Part shown: positions 1 through 6,241 of the stretch, piece after piece
How positions within the stretch are numbered: position 1 is the first letter of the stretch
Layout of the letters: every line of letters begins with the position of its first letter
Source: a virus
DNA length: 27,312 nt
Reading direction: 5' to 3' (one strand)
Virus record (IMG/VR): IMGVR_UViG_3300019487_000085
Location: 1 to 27,312 of that record
Made by a program: the position numbers and the translations under genes
The notes under the pieces: model-generated
Told to the model about the DNA's origin: nothing
The model's database searches: none
The model's input: only the letters and a program-made list of their open reading frames with translations

Positions 1-10
1 CAAGCAGTAC

Positions 11-535
11 ATGAAGTGTTTCGCGTGCGGCAATCGGTGGGATCTTTCGGGCCCAGCGCCGCGATCCACGCACCCGCATGATGAAGAGAGAGAACCGCAG
101 CCGGTCAAGCTGTTCGGTGATGATCTCGTGTCGAGGGTGATGAATGTGGTGCGGAATCATCCGACGGTATCGAAAAAGGAGAACGCCACGATGAAAGGAA
201 CCATCTGCACCAAGAAGGGTTGTGAGGAGGAAGCCGCGGATGACAGTGTCAAATGTCCCAAACATCGGGACGAGCAACGAAAGAAAAACGAAAAATATCA
301 AGGCCGGGCCGTCCAGGTCACAGGCAGGCCGAAACGCAAATATACCAAACGGGCTGAGGGGGGGGGTACGACGCCCACCGCCGTGGCTGTCCTCACGCGG
401 TCCGCCGTGCTAGTGGGTCGGATGGATCTCTCACGGAATGTGCTGCCGGTGCTCGATCGACTCTTGGTCAAGATGGCCGCCGACGCCGCGGCCGTGACGC
501 GCACGAAGGAGCTCCTCGAGCACTTTCCCCTGTAA
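11..535 (+). CDS. Cys-rich small hypothetical protein (possible zinc binder)
   Basis: Function is not recognised. The 174-residue reading frame has a CxxC near the N terminus (CFACGNRW), resembling the second half of a zinc ribbon. A second Cys/His cluster lies at about residues 66-85 (CTKKGC...KCPKH), followed by a basic linker (RPKRKYTKR), a triple-glycine stretch and an amphipathic C-terminal helix. Start choice is uncertain. ATG 11 overlaps a TGA in another frame (ATGA), as would be expected if an upstream gene ends there, but it has no clear ribosome site. ATG 191 is preceded by AAGGAG at good spacing and would give a 114-residue protein starting at the second Cys cluster. The frame is also open to the left window edge, so a longer gene entering from outside cannot be excluded. 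A run of nine G at 358-366 lies inside the coding sequence. Confidence 0.6.
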   Translation: MKCFACGNRWDLSGPAPRSTHPHDEEREPQPVKLFGDDLVSRVMNVVRNHPTVSKKENATMKGTICTKKGCEEEAADDSVKCPKHRDEQRKKNEKYQGRAVQVTGRPKRKYTKRAEGGGTTPTAVAVLTRSAVLVGRMDLSRNVLPVLDRLLVKMAADAAAVTRTKELLEHFPL

Positions 536-620
536 CGCGTGGTTGCCCAGCACCACTGAGCTGGGCCGGTGTGAGGGGAACATTCGCACTGTCGCCCCCT
601 CGATGAAACACACGAGACGT

Positions 621-658
621 GGGCCCGGCCGATGAGTCGCACGCTTGAAGCCGGGCCC
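621..658. repeat. 9-bp perfect inverted repeat with 20-nt loop
   Basis: GGGCCCGGC (621-629) and GCCGGGCCC (650-658) are perfect inverted copies separated by 20 nt. They lie in the 145-bp gap between the first gene and the next ribosome site. There is no T-run after the stem, so it is not a standard intrinsic terminator. It could be an RNA hairpin or a chance product of GC-rich sequence. Confidence 0.45.
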
Positions 659-680
659 CGCTTGTGAGGCAGGAGGCCGC

Positions 681-743
681 ATGGCGGAGTACTTCGTCGA
701 ACTGAATCGAACGCTCGAGAGGCGAAAGCAGGCCCGCGATTGA
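681..743 (+). CDS. Possible 20-residue micropeptide
   Basis: A 20-codon frame (MAEYFVELNR..., ending KQARD) starts right after AGGAGG at 671-676 with a short 4-nt spacer, and ends 13 nt before the next gene. The product would be a charged single helix. The strong ribosome site is the main support; nothing identifies a function. It may instead be a leader that couples translation to the coiled-coil gene downstream. Confidence 0.35.
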   Translation: MAEYFVELNRTLERRKQARD

Positions 744-756
744 AAGGATGGTGCCC

Positions 757-948
757 ATGGGTATCTCTACTGAACAGCTGGGGCGTGAGTTGGCCCGACA
801 GATTCATATGCTGGCGGCGCTGAAGGAAGAAAAAAAAGAATCCATGAAGGGCTTCCAGCAGCGGGAGCAGGCCATTGTGAAAGAGATTAACCGACTGGCG
901 CTCGATGTCCGGACCGGACAAAGCAGCCTCTATCCCAAGGAGCCTTAA
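757..948 (+). CDS. Small coiled-coil hypothetical protein
   Basis: A 63-residue protein, highly charged and predicted almost wholly helical. The central part (QLGRELARQIHMLAALKEEKKESMKGFQQREQ... written in parts here) has heptad-like spacing of L/I/A, suggesting a short coiled coil. ATG 757 is preferred over ATG 748 because AAAGGA sits at proper spacing before 757, while it directly abuts 748. The stop is 5 nt before the next gene, so the two are probably translated together. No family is recognised. Confidence 0.6.
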   Translation: MGISTEQLGRELARQIHMLAALKEEKKESMKGFQQREQAIVKEINRLALDVRTGQSSLYPKEP

Positions 949-953
949 GCCTA

Positions 954-1166
954 ATGGATTGGATCGTGGGACTCATGACCTTGCTGGCCATGGAGTTGAT
1001 TGCTCGGAAGAAATGGCAGGGCTGGGCCGTGGGGCTGGCTAATCAAGTGCTCTGGTTTTATCTCATTGTCTATCAGCAACAACTCTGGGGGCTCGCGCTG
1101 CTCACGGTCTGTTTGACCTGGCGGTATAGCGTGGCCTTACTGAAATGGCGGCGGGAGACGTCCTAA
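954..1166 (+). CDS. Small membrane protein, two to three predicted TM segments
   Basis: A 70-residue hydrophobic protein. Segments at about residues 2-17, 22-40 and 42-60 are rich in L, V, W and A and separated by short basic or polar loops (ARKKWQ, YQQQ), with a positively charged C terminus (KWRRETS). It probably sits in the inner membrane. The ribosome site is the AAGGAG inside the end of the preceding gene. It lies far from the lysis genes at the right end, so holin function is not assumed; superinfection exclusion or another membrane role is possible but unsupported. The first of three related palindromes starts 18 nt after its stop. Confidence 0.6.
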   Translation: MDWIVGLMTLLAMELIARKKWQGWAVGLANQVLWFYLIVYQQQLWGLALLTVCLTWRYSVALLKWRRETS

Positions 1167-1184
1167 CGTCCCCGTCGCACCACC

Positions 1185-1202
1185 AGTGCACACGTCTGCA
1201 CT
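1185..1202. repeat. Palindrome copy 1 (upstream of the parB-like gene)
   Basis: AGTGCACACGTCTGCACT is an 18-bp palindrome with one mismatched pair. It shares its outer arms and ACGT centre with copies at 7936-7953 and 11412-11435. It starts 18 nt after the stop of the small membrane protein gene and ends 18 nt before the parB-like start codon. The size and position fit a dimeric-protein site or an RNA hairpin. Confidence 0.6.
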
Positions 1203-1220
1203 TCCACCAAGGAGGCACCG

Positions 1221-2693
1221 ATGACAGCGGCGAGCGAGTATCAGGTGATCGAGATCGGGAAGGTCCATGAATCGAAACACAACCCGCGGCAACATTACGA
1301 TGGGCCCGCGCTGGAGCAGCTGGCCGAGAGTATCAAGGCCGTGGGGATCATCACGCCCTTGCTCGTCCGGCCGAATGGGAAAGGGTTTGAGCTGGCGGCG
1401 GGCCATCGTCGGTACCGAGCCGCCAAGCTCGTGGGACTGGAGGAGCTGCCGTGTACCGTGCGGGAGATGAGCGATCAAGTGTTCATGGAAGTGCTGACGA
1501 TCGAAAACTTACAACGCGAGGACGTCCATCCACTCGATGAGGCGACCGGGTACGAGGCGCTGATGGCGGCGCCGTACCGGATGGACGTGCATAAGATCGC
1601 GGCGCGCGTCGGGAAGTCGGTGAAATACATTTACGATCGCGTGAAGCTGTTGGCGCTCAGTCCGCCGGCGCAACAGTTTTTCTGGGACGGCAAGATCGAA
1701 GCCGGTCACGCCATCCTGCTCGCTCGTCTCTCGACGGACGAACAGGCCCGGGTGATTGGGACGAAGACCAGGGACTTTTCAGACGGAGGCCTGTTCCAGC
1801 CTTGCCGCGGACTCTATGACGAGGAAGGCGGCTACGATGATTCGGAGATCAAGTCCTGTAGCGTCCGCGAGCTCGAGGATTACATCAAGCGGCATATCCG
1901 ATTTAATGCGAAGAAGGCCGATGCGTTTCTCTATCCCGAGACCGTCGCGCAAGTCGCTGCGGCAACTCGCGACAAACGGAAGATCATCGAAATCACTCAC
2001 GAGTACCTGGCCAGTGACCAGGTGCGTCAGGCGGGCGATGCGCGGGTGTACGGGGAGCGTGCCTGGAAACGGGCCGATGGCAAAGAGCAGTCCAAGACGT
2101 GTGAGCGGTCGGTGCTCGGTGTGATTGCGTCGGGGCCTGGGCATGGCGAGGCCTTCCAGGTCTGTATCAACAAGGAGCGGTGCGAGATTCATTGGGGCGC
2201 GGAGATCAAGGCGCGGGAGAAACGGGCGAAGCAGACCCCGGCTCAGCGGGTGGCCTCAACTCAGAAAGAGACTGCTGCGGCCAAGAAACAACAGGACGCC
2301 TATCAGTTGCGGGAGGAGAAGCGAAAGGTCTGGGAGAAACATCAAGATCGGATCCTCGCGGCCGTCGTCGAGCGTGTTAAGAAAATGGACGCGAAGCCGA
2401 CCGGGTATCTCGCCGGCCTGGTCGTCGAACATATGAGAGTCGGCCGCGGTGTCGCAGGGTTGACGCGCGGCAAATCACACGAGGATCTGATTCGGTACAT
2501 GGGGGCATGTGTGTTGTCGGAGCGGATCGATGACTGGAACGCCTATGAGGAATTCCCGAAAACGGCGAAGTATCTGGGCGTGGATCTGTCGAAGATTTTC
2601 CCGGCTGCTGTGCCCCTGGCTGCGGTGCAGCCGAAGGAGAAGAAGACGGCGAAGGCGAAGGCGAAGAAGAAGAAGAAGGGGAAGTCCCGATGA
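1221..2693 (+). CDS. ParB-family nuclease/CTPase-fold DNA-binding protein
   Basis: A 490-residue protein. The N-terminal ParB/sulfiredoxin-like domain covers about residues 5-100, with the GHRRYRAAKL box at 61-70 (the GxRR nucleotide-binding motif of ParB proteins) and ENLQRED at 95-101. A helix-turn-helix follows at about 122-145 (KIAARVGKSVKYIYDRV). The C-terminal half has a Cys/His cluster (CERSVLG... VCINKERCEIHW) like the putative zinc-binding region of phage and integrative-element ParB-like proteins, then a charged coiled region and a Lys-rich tail, which presumably contacts nucleic acid. The start follows a strong AAGGAGG. It ends in an ATGA overlap with the next gene. No ParA partner is seen in the window, so a role in DNA segregation is not implied. 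Replication, transcription or genome condensation are alternatives. Confidence 0.85.
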   Translation: MTAASEYQVIEIGKVHESKHNPRQHYDGPALEQLAESIKAVGIITPLLVRPNGKGFELAAGHRRYRAAKLVGLEELPCTVREMSDQVFMEVLTIENLQREDVHPLDEATGYEALMAAPYRMDVHKIAARVGKSVKYIYDRVKLLALSPPAQQFFWDGKIEAGHAILLARLSTDEQARVIGTKTRDFSDGGLFQPCRGLYDEEGGYDDSEIKSCSVRELEDYIKRHIRFNAKKADAFLYPETVAQVAAATRDKRKIIEITHEYLASDQVRQAGDARVYGERAWKRADGKEQSKTCERSVLGVIASGPGHGEAFQVCINKERCEIHWGAEIKAREKRAKQTPAQRVASTQKETAAAKKQQDAYQLREEKRKVWEKHQDRILAAVVERVKKMDAKPTGYLAGLVVEHMRVGRGVAGLTRGKSHEDLIRYMGACVLSERIDDWNAYEEFPKTAKYLGVDLSKIFPAAVPLAAVQPKEKKTAKAKAKKKKKGKSR

Positions 2694-2863
2694 GCCCCGG
2701 GTTCGGGCAAACTCGAGACTGGCGATGCCGGTACTGCGGTTGTACGGACTCGTGTGCATGTCCGGGAGGCTGCTCCTGGATCGCGCCGCGGGTCTGTAGT
2801 CGGTGCGCCGGCAATCTCAGCGAGGAGGGACCGGTGCGGTTACCGGAGGCGCCGCGGCGATGA
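2690..2863 (+). CDS. Cys-rich zinc-binding phage protein, 57 aa
   Basis: A small frame that overlaps the parB-like stop (ATGA at 2690-2693) and the start of the next gene (ATGA at 2860-2863), so it is locked into the operon. The product carries CRYCGCTDSCACPGGC followed by a tryptophan and CSRC: seven cysteines in about 25 residues, arranged as two CxxC pairs plus an inner Cys cluster. Short proteins with a CGCT...ACPGGC core are frequent in phage genomes. They are presumed zinc binders of unknown role. Confidence 0.75.
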   Translation: MSPGFGQTRDWRCRYCGCTDSCACPGGCSWIAPRVCSRCAGNLSEEGPVRLPEAPRR

Positions 2864-3759
2864 GCACCACCATCGAATGGACAGACGCGACGTGGAACCC
2901 GATTCGTGGTTGCTCCCTGGTGAGCGCCGGCTGCAAGAACTGTTATGCCATGAAGCAGGCCCACCGATTCAGCGGACCTGGCAAACCATACGAAGGCTTG
3001 ACCGAGATCGGTCCGCACGGGCCACTGTGGACCGGGAAGATCCGGCTGGTGCCCGAGGCGCTGGAGGAGCCGTTGCATTGGAGGAAGCCGCGACGGATCT
3101 TTGTCAATTCCATGAGTGATCTGTTTCACGAGGATGTGCCGGATGAGTTCATTTGTCGCGTATTCGGAGCAATGCTCGCGGCTAGTCGCCAAATTTTTCA
3201 AGTGCTCACAAAACGCCCTGAGAGAATGCAAAAGCTACTCAGGGATATTGGCTTTGCCAACGATGTTGCCGTCTTTGGGAACTGGGGAGAACCGGTTGTG
3301 CCGTGGCCTCTTCCCAACGTCCATCTCGGCGTCTCTATCGAGGACCAGGCCACGGCGGACGAGCGGATTCCGATCTTGTTGCGGACGCCGGCGGCGGTCA
3401 GGTTTGTGAGTTATGAGCCAGCGTTAGGGCCGGTGGATCTCAGTCAATTTATACCTGTTCACGCACATTCGAGTTTTCGCGCTGCCCGCATGGCTAACCA
3501 AAATCTCCCTTGCATCAACTGGGTAATCGTTGGCGGCGAAAGTGGCCCTGGCGCCAGGCCGTGCGATGTAGCCTGGATTCGCTCGATCAAGGACCAATGC
3601 CAGGCGGCGGGAACTAAGCTGTTCGTCAAACAGCTCGGGTCGTATGTGCGAGTGGAGAACGCTGTGGGCGGACTCTCACGACTGCGGTTGCAGGACAAGA
3701 AGGGCGGCGACATTCGAGAGTTCCCCGAAGATCTGCGCGTGCGGGAGTTTCCATGCTGA
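2860..3759 (+). CDS. Phage Gp37/Gp68 family protein (DUF5131), three-Cys motif
   Basis: A 299-residue protein. The opening IEWTDATWNPIRGC with C18, C25 and C28 (C-x6-C-x2-C) is diagnostic of the Gp37/Gp68 (DUF5131) family. Conserved blocks follow: RIFVNSMSDLFHEDVP at about 86-101, QVLTKRPERM, a VHLGVSIEDQ segment, RFVSYEPALGPVDL and WVIVGGESGPGARP. The family resembles radical-SAM-type enzymes with a Cys cluster, but its reaction is not established. ATG 2860 is chosen because it starts at the conserved N terminus and has GGAGG about 10 nt upstream; an upstream in-frame ATG at 2803 would run through the Cys-rich gene. In many genomes the family is adjacent to a TcmP partner gene; none is seen here. 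Confidence 0.88.
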   Translation: MSTTIEWTDATWNPIRGCSLVSAGCKNCYAMKQAHRFSGPGKPYEGLTEIGPHGPLWTGKIRLVPEALEEPLHWRKPRRIFVNSMSDLFHEDVPDEFICRVFGAMLAASRQIFQVLTKRPERMQKLLRDIGFANDVAVFGNWGEPVVPWPLPNVHLGVSIEDQATADERIPILLRTPAAVRFVSYEPALGPVDLSQFIPVHAHSSFRAARMANQNLPCINWVIVGGESGPGARPCDVAWIRSIKDQCQAAGTKLFVKQLGSYVRVENAVGGLSRLRLQDKKGGDIREFPEDLRVREFPC

Positions 3760-3917
3760 GAGGACAAAAGAAACTCGCCCACCTGTTCGAATCCAAAACG
3801 GTTGGCCTGGTCGTGAAGTCTTTCAAGTATGGCATGAGCATCGAGGAGCTCGCGCATCTTATGGCTGTCAAGCCGGCCCTGATCGAGGAATTTATTCGCA
3901 TGGTGATGACCGGTTGA
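3753..3917 (+). CDS. Small HTH-like hypothetical protein, 54 aa
   Basis: A 54-residue frame overlapping the end of the DUF5131 gene by 7 nt. The segment MSIEELAHLMAVKPALIEEFIRMVM has the helix-turn-helix pattern of short Sigma-70-region-4-like or Rep-like DNA-binding modules, with a basic N terminus (MLRGQKKLAHLF). GGGAG lies 9 nt upstream of the start. A DNA-binding or transcription-adaptor role is inferred from this pattern alone. Confidence 0.55.
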   Translation: MLRGQKKLAHLFESKTVGLVVKSFKYGMSIEELAHLMAVKPALIEEFIRMVMTG

Positions 3918-3994
3918 AAGACCCCAGTTGGAAGCAGTGGCGTAAAGGGCATCCAGAGGAGGTCAAGAAAATGAAGGAACGTATCGAGGGCTGA
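3914..3994 (+). CDS. Possible 26-residue basic peptide (TTG start)
   Basis: A TTG codon overlaps the TGA of the previous gene (TTGA) and opens a 26-codon frame rich in K, E and W (starting LKDPSWKQWRKGHPEE). Translational coupling could drive it. There is no independent ribosome site, and the family is not recognised. It may be a remnant of a longer gene. Confidence 0.28.
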   Translation: MKDPSWKQWRKGHPEEVKKMKERIEG

Positions 3995-4020
3995 AACCAA
4001 TACAAGCGGGTGGAGCTCTG

Positions 4021-4278
4021 ATGGATCGCACCTGGTATACCTTCGATAAACGGATTAAGAAAGACCTGAGTCTGCGCTTGCAGATCGTGGTGTGTTCCTC
4101 GTCAGACTGCCGGCGCGTTGTGCACTGCGATAAGAAACGGGGCCAGCAAAAGAAATGGTGTTCGGATCGGTGTCGCGCACGCGAACGGCAACGGGTGATC
4201 CGGCAGACTGCGCGAAAGAAGCAGCGTGGACCTCGGCATCGCGGGGTGCTCGGGACGGCACACTACTCATTTGGCTGA
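4021..4278 (+). CDS. CGNR-like zinc-finger protein, 85 aa
   Basis: An 85-residue basic protein with cysteines at 25, 30, 36, 47 and 51. The C-terminal part of the cluster reads WCSDRCRARERQR, matching the end of CGNR/treble-clef zinc fingers (WCS..CR.R). An arginine/lysine-rich tail follows, suggesting nucleic-acid binding. The ribosome site is GGTGGAG before ATG 4021. It sits just upstream of the replication-type gene and is probably a small DNA-binding regulator, but this is inference. Confidence 0.65.
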   Translation: MDRTWYTFDKRIKKDLSLRLQIVVCSSSDCRRVVHCDKKRGQQKKWCSDRCRARERQRVIRQTARKKQRGPRHRGVLGTAHYSFG

Positions 4279-4292
4279 GAGAAAGGTTGGGT

Positions 4293-4676
4293 ATGCCGAG
4301 AGAGCGATCGCCGTCCTACCGGAACTATCCGAAGGATTGGCGTGATGTGAAGGTGCGAAGGATGAGCCTGGCTGCACAGGGAGCGTACCGGGCTATCTGC
4401 GATGACATGTGGAGCGATTCCAAGGACCAATGTTCGGTTCTCGACAATAATAAATTTATTGCGAAAAGTTTAGGCGTGTCTGAGGAGGAATGGTTGGTGC
4501 TCCGAGCGGAGATCCAGAACGAAGCTGAGCCGCTTTTGATGGAAAAAAATGGGCGCCTCTATTCGAAGCGCCTGAAGATCGAAGCGGAGAAGCAGCGTAA
4601 CTACAGGGCGGAACAACAAAAACTGGGAGAAGCAGGGGCACGAAAACGCTGGGGGAAAGGCATCAAGATGCTATAG
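4293..4676 (+). CDS. DUF1376/YdaU-like replication-associated protein
   Basis: A 127-residue protein matching the DUF1376 (YdaU) pattern: YRNYPKDWRDVKVRRMSLAAQGAYRAICDDMW near the N terminus (read in parts), then LGVSEEEWLVL, a GRLYSKRL strand and a basic helical C terminus ending GARKRWGKG. Members are phage or prophage proteins found in replication modules, often beside helicase loaders. ATG 4293 is used because GAAAGG lies 7 nt upstream and the conserved motif begins at residue 9; the frame stays open upstream without support. The TAG stop falls inside the first unit of the iteron array, and the long low-complexity tail common in this family is absent from the frame. Confidence 0.75.
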   Translation: MPRERSPSYRNYPKDWRDVKVRRMSLAAQGAYRAICDDMWSDSKDQCSVLDNNKFIAKSLGVSEEEWLVLRAEIQNEAEPLLMEKNGRLYSKRLKIEAEKQRNYRAEQQKLGEAGARKRWGKGIKML

Positions 4677-4776
4677 GGTACCCTATCCTTACCCTATGGG
4701 GTACCCCATTCTTAGACATGGGGTAGCCCATTCTTAGACATGGGGTAGCCCATTTAAAAACATAGGGTAAGGATAG
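4673..4776. repeat. Iteron array with nested palindromes (candidate origin)
   Basis: Five units begin with AT(A/G)GGGTA at 4673, 4696, 4718, 4740 and 4762, giving spacings of 23, 22, 22 and 22 bp. The first two cores are perfect 14-bp palindromes: ATAGGGTACCCTAT (4673-4686) and ATGGGGTACCCCAT (4696-4709). The outer segments form a perfect 15-bp inverted repeat (CTATCCTTACCCTAT at 4683-4697 against 4762-4776). An AT-rich patch (TTTAAAAA) lies near the right end. The units carry stops in shifting frames because 22 is not a multiple of 3, so the array is not coding. Regular spacing of about two helical turns, next to a replication-type gene, fits an origin or a multi-site operator. Confidence 0.7.
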
Positions 4777-4778
4777 CC

Positions 4779-4843
4779 TTCCGATTCCGATTCCGATTCC
4801 GATTCCGATTCCGATTCCGATTCCGATTCCGATTCCGATTCCG
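4779..4843. repeat. Hexanucleotide microsatellite (TTCCGA)10.8
   Basis: Ten perfect TTCCGA units plus a partial eleventh, immediately after the iteron array. In one forward frame it would read Ser-Asp repeats ending SGEDN and a stop, like the low-complexity tails of some DUF1376 proteins. That frame is closed by a TAG just upstream and is not in phase with the DUF1376 gene, so it is probably non-coding now. Unit number is likely to vary between relatives by slippage. Confidence 0.85.
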
Positions 4844-4918
4844 GAGAAGATAATTAAGAATCGGAGCGCTGTGAATAGTGGGGATAACGTGGACAAGCAA
4901 AGAAAGGAAGGAGGAACA

Positions 4919-5089
4919 ATGCCAAAAAACCTGACGGTTCAAAAAGTGTCCGATATCTTCAGTCGAACACCGAGGACCATCTGCGATTGGATCAAGGAGG
5001 GTTTGTTCCCGCATGCTTTCAAGGTCAAAGACGGGTGGTTTATTCCCGTGGCTGATGTGAAACGATTAATGAAAGAACAGAAGCGATGA
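4919..5089 (+). CDS. Excisionase/MerR-type HTH DNA-binding protein
   Basis: A 56-residue protein that is almost entirely one winged helix-turn-helix of the HTH_17/AlpA/excisionase type. LTVQKVSDIFSRTPRTICDWIKEGLFP (read in two parts) forms the two helices, and FKVKDGWFIPVADVKRLM forms the wing and closing helix. ATG 4919 is preferred to in-frame ATG 4871 because a strong AAGGAGG precedes it and the domain begins at once. Such proteins act as excisionases, replication accessory factors or small regulators. The adjacent iteron array is an obvious candidate target. It ends in an ATGA overlap with the next gene. Confidence 0.82.
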   Translation: MPKNLTVQKVSDIFSRTPRTICDWIKEGLFPHAFKVKDGWFIPVADVKRLMKEQKR

Positions 5090-5265
5090 TCATGTGTGAG
5101 CATCGGTGGATCGACATCACGACTCATGCAAATAACGATGATCGTATTTTTCTGCGTGTCAATTGTAGGGCCCAACGGATCGAGACCCATGCGCTTGCCG
5201 CATCAGTACAGGCGTTGATCAACCCACAGACAGATCAAGATTTATCAACACACCCCCCAAAATGA
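5086..5265 (+). CDS. Small hypothetical protein, 59 aa
   Basis: The frame starts in the ATGA junction with the HTH gene and is therefore probably translationally coupled. The 59-residue product (starting MIMCEHRWIDITTH) has an early Cys-x-His-x-Trp, one further Cys at residue 27 and a helical region LAASVQALIN before a polar tail. No family is recognised. It is the last gene before the only gap that looks promoter-like. Confidence 0.55.
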   Translation: MIMCEHRWIDITTHANNDDRIFLRVNCRAQRIETHALAASVQALINPQTDQDLSTHPPK

Positions 5266-5337
5266 TACGCAATCATATGCAAACGTACGCAATCCTGGCC
5301 TAGACACTTCTTTCGATCTCTCGTACATATCGCGGCT
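5266..5337 (+). promoter_or_regulatory. Candidate late promoter/operator region
   Basis: A 72-bp gap between the early block and the packaging genes. TACGCAATC occurs at 5266-5274 and again at 5286-5294, 20 bp apart (two helical turns). A promoter-like pair follows: TAGACA (5301-5306), a 17-nt spacer and TACATA (5324-5329). The -10 match is weak. The HNH start codon is only 8 nt beyond, and no Shine-Dalgarno sequence is present. Confidence 0.35.
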
Positions 5338-5763
5338 ATGCCGCAAGCCTCTCGCCGATCGTGTGCAGCACCAGGTTGTTCGGCTCTCGTAACATCGGGC
5401 CGCTGCCCTGCTCATCGTCTCGCACGTAAGCCAGATCCAAGGCCTTCAGCTGCCCAGCGTGGGTATGGAGCGCATTGGCATCAGACCCGAGCTCGGTACC
5501 TGAATAGCCATCCGTTCTGCGAGAAGTGTGGAGCTCACGCGACAGACGTGGATCACATCCTAGCCAGATCGAAGGGAGGCACCGATGCGTGGAACAATCT
5601 GATGAGCCTGTGTCATTCGTGCCATTCGCGTAAGACTGCACTGGTTGATGGATCCTTTGGCCATGGGGGAGGGCGGGTCGAATCTCTAGGGGATTGGCCT
5701 AGACCGACTGTCCCCCCCACGTTCACGCGGTCGCAGAATCCCGAGGTAAAAAGTGTCAAGTAG
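5338..5763 (+). CDS. HNH endonuclease (packaging-associated)
   Basis: A 141-residue HNH nuclease. The N terminus has a small Cys/His cluster (C9, C14, C23, H26). The HNH domain runs from about 58 to 100: zinc-type cysteines C61/C64 and C92/C95, catalytic DH at 72-73 (DVDHILARSKGG), N87 and the final H96. HNH proteins next to terminase genes, such as HK97 gp74, are needed with terminase for cos-site cleavage, and that role is likely here. ATG 5338 is the only sensible start because the N-terminal Cys motif begins immediately, although no ribosome site precedes it. It overlaps the small terminase by 11 nt. The tail after residue 105 is low-complexity and Pro-rich. Confidence 0.9.
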   Translation: MPQASRRSCAAPGCSALVTSGRCPAHRLARKPDPRPSAAQRGYGAHWHQTRARYLNSHPFCEKCGAHATDVDHILARSKGGTDAWNNLMSLCHSCHSRKTALVDGSFGHGGGRVESLGDWPRPTVPPTFTRSQNPEVKSVK

Positions 5764-6241
5764 TGGCCGTCCCCCAACACCTACGGCGTTGAAGATCCTT
5801 CAGGGCAATCCTGGAAAGCGACCGGTCAACCGGAAAGAGCCGAGACTGGCGGCCGGCAAGCCCGAGATGCCCGAGTGGTTTGTGTCGGATGACGCCACCG
5901 ATCCGGCGTCGATCTACAGCGCCCTTGCTGAGCAACTGCTCTTGTTGCGCGTGCTGACCGTGGCCGATCAACAAGCGTTGGCCGACCTGGCCGACAAGAT
6001 TGCGCTGGTTCGCCGGCTGCGCGTCGAGATGTACGACGGATTTTCTTACGAGACTACGACGAAGCAGGGCTCGACGATGCGCCGGCTGAAGCCGGAGGTG
6101 TCTGCCTTTCTTGGTCTCTCGAGGCAAGTGCGAGAAGGCCTCACCGATTTTGGATTGACGCCTGGATCGCGGACGAAGATTCAGACGACGGAAGAAGACC
6201 AGTTGGATCTGCTGGAAGAGTTTTTAGGGAATGGACACTGA
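5753..6241 (+). CDS. terS: Terminase small subunit, P27 family
   Basis: A 162-residue protein with the P27-type N terminus RPPTPTALKILQGNPGKRP, the hallmark of this small terminase family. A helical core follows (LTVADQQALADLADKIALVRRLR), and the C-terminal FGLTPGSRTKIQ motif matches the family. It recognises the packaging site and hands DNA to the large subunit. The start is GTG 5753, inside the end of the HNH gene, with GAGGT upstream. Its last 11 nt overlap the large terminase start, so the three packaging genes are translationally linked. Confidence 0.93.
   Translation: MSSSGRPPTPTALKILQGNPGKRPVNRKEPRLAAGKPEMPEWFVSDDATDPASIYSALAEQLLLLRVLTVADQQALADLADKIALVRRLRVEMYDGFSYETTTKQGSTMRRLKPEVSAFLGLSRQVREGLTDFGLTPGSRTKIQTTEEDQLDLLEEFLGNGH

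Noticed and set aside
632-667. 11-residue frame between 535 and 681
   Set aside because: No ribosome site, and it lies within the GGGCCCGGC inverted repeat; too short to support.
4673-4776. CRISPR array
   Set aside because: Units are only 22-23 bp, abut each other without unique spacers and are palindromic iterons; no cas genes are present.
4663-5014. Minus-strand frames with Gly-Ile or Asn-Arg repeats
   Set aside because: They are only translations of the (TTCCGA) tract on the opposite strand. They have no ribosome site, and they conflict with the HTH gene and the iteron array.
5217-5240. Promoter around TTGATC at 5216 and GATTTAT at 5239
   Set aside because: Inside a supported small coding frame, with a weak -10 match; less convincing than the pair at 5301-5329.
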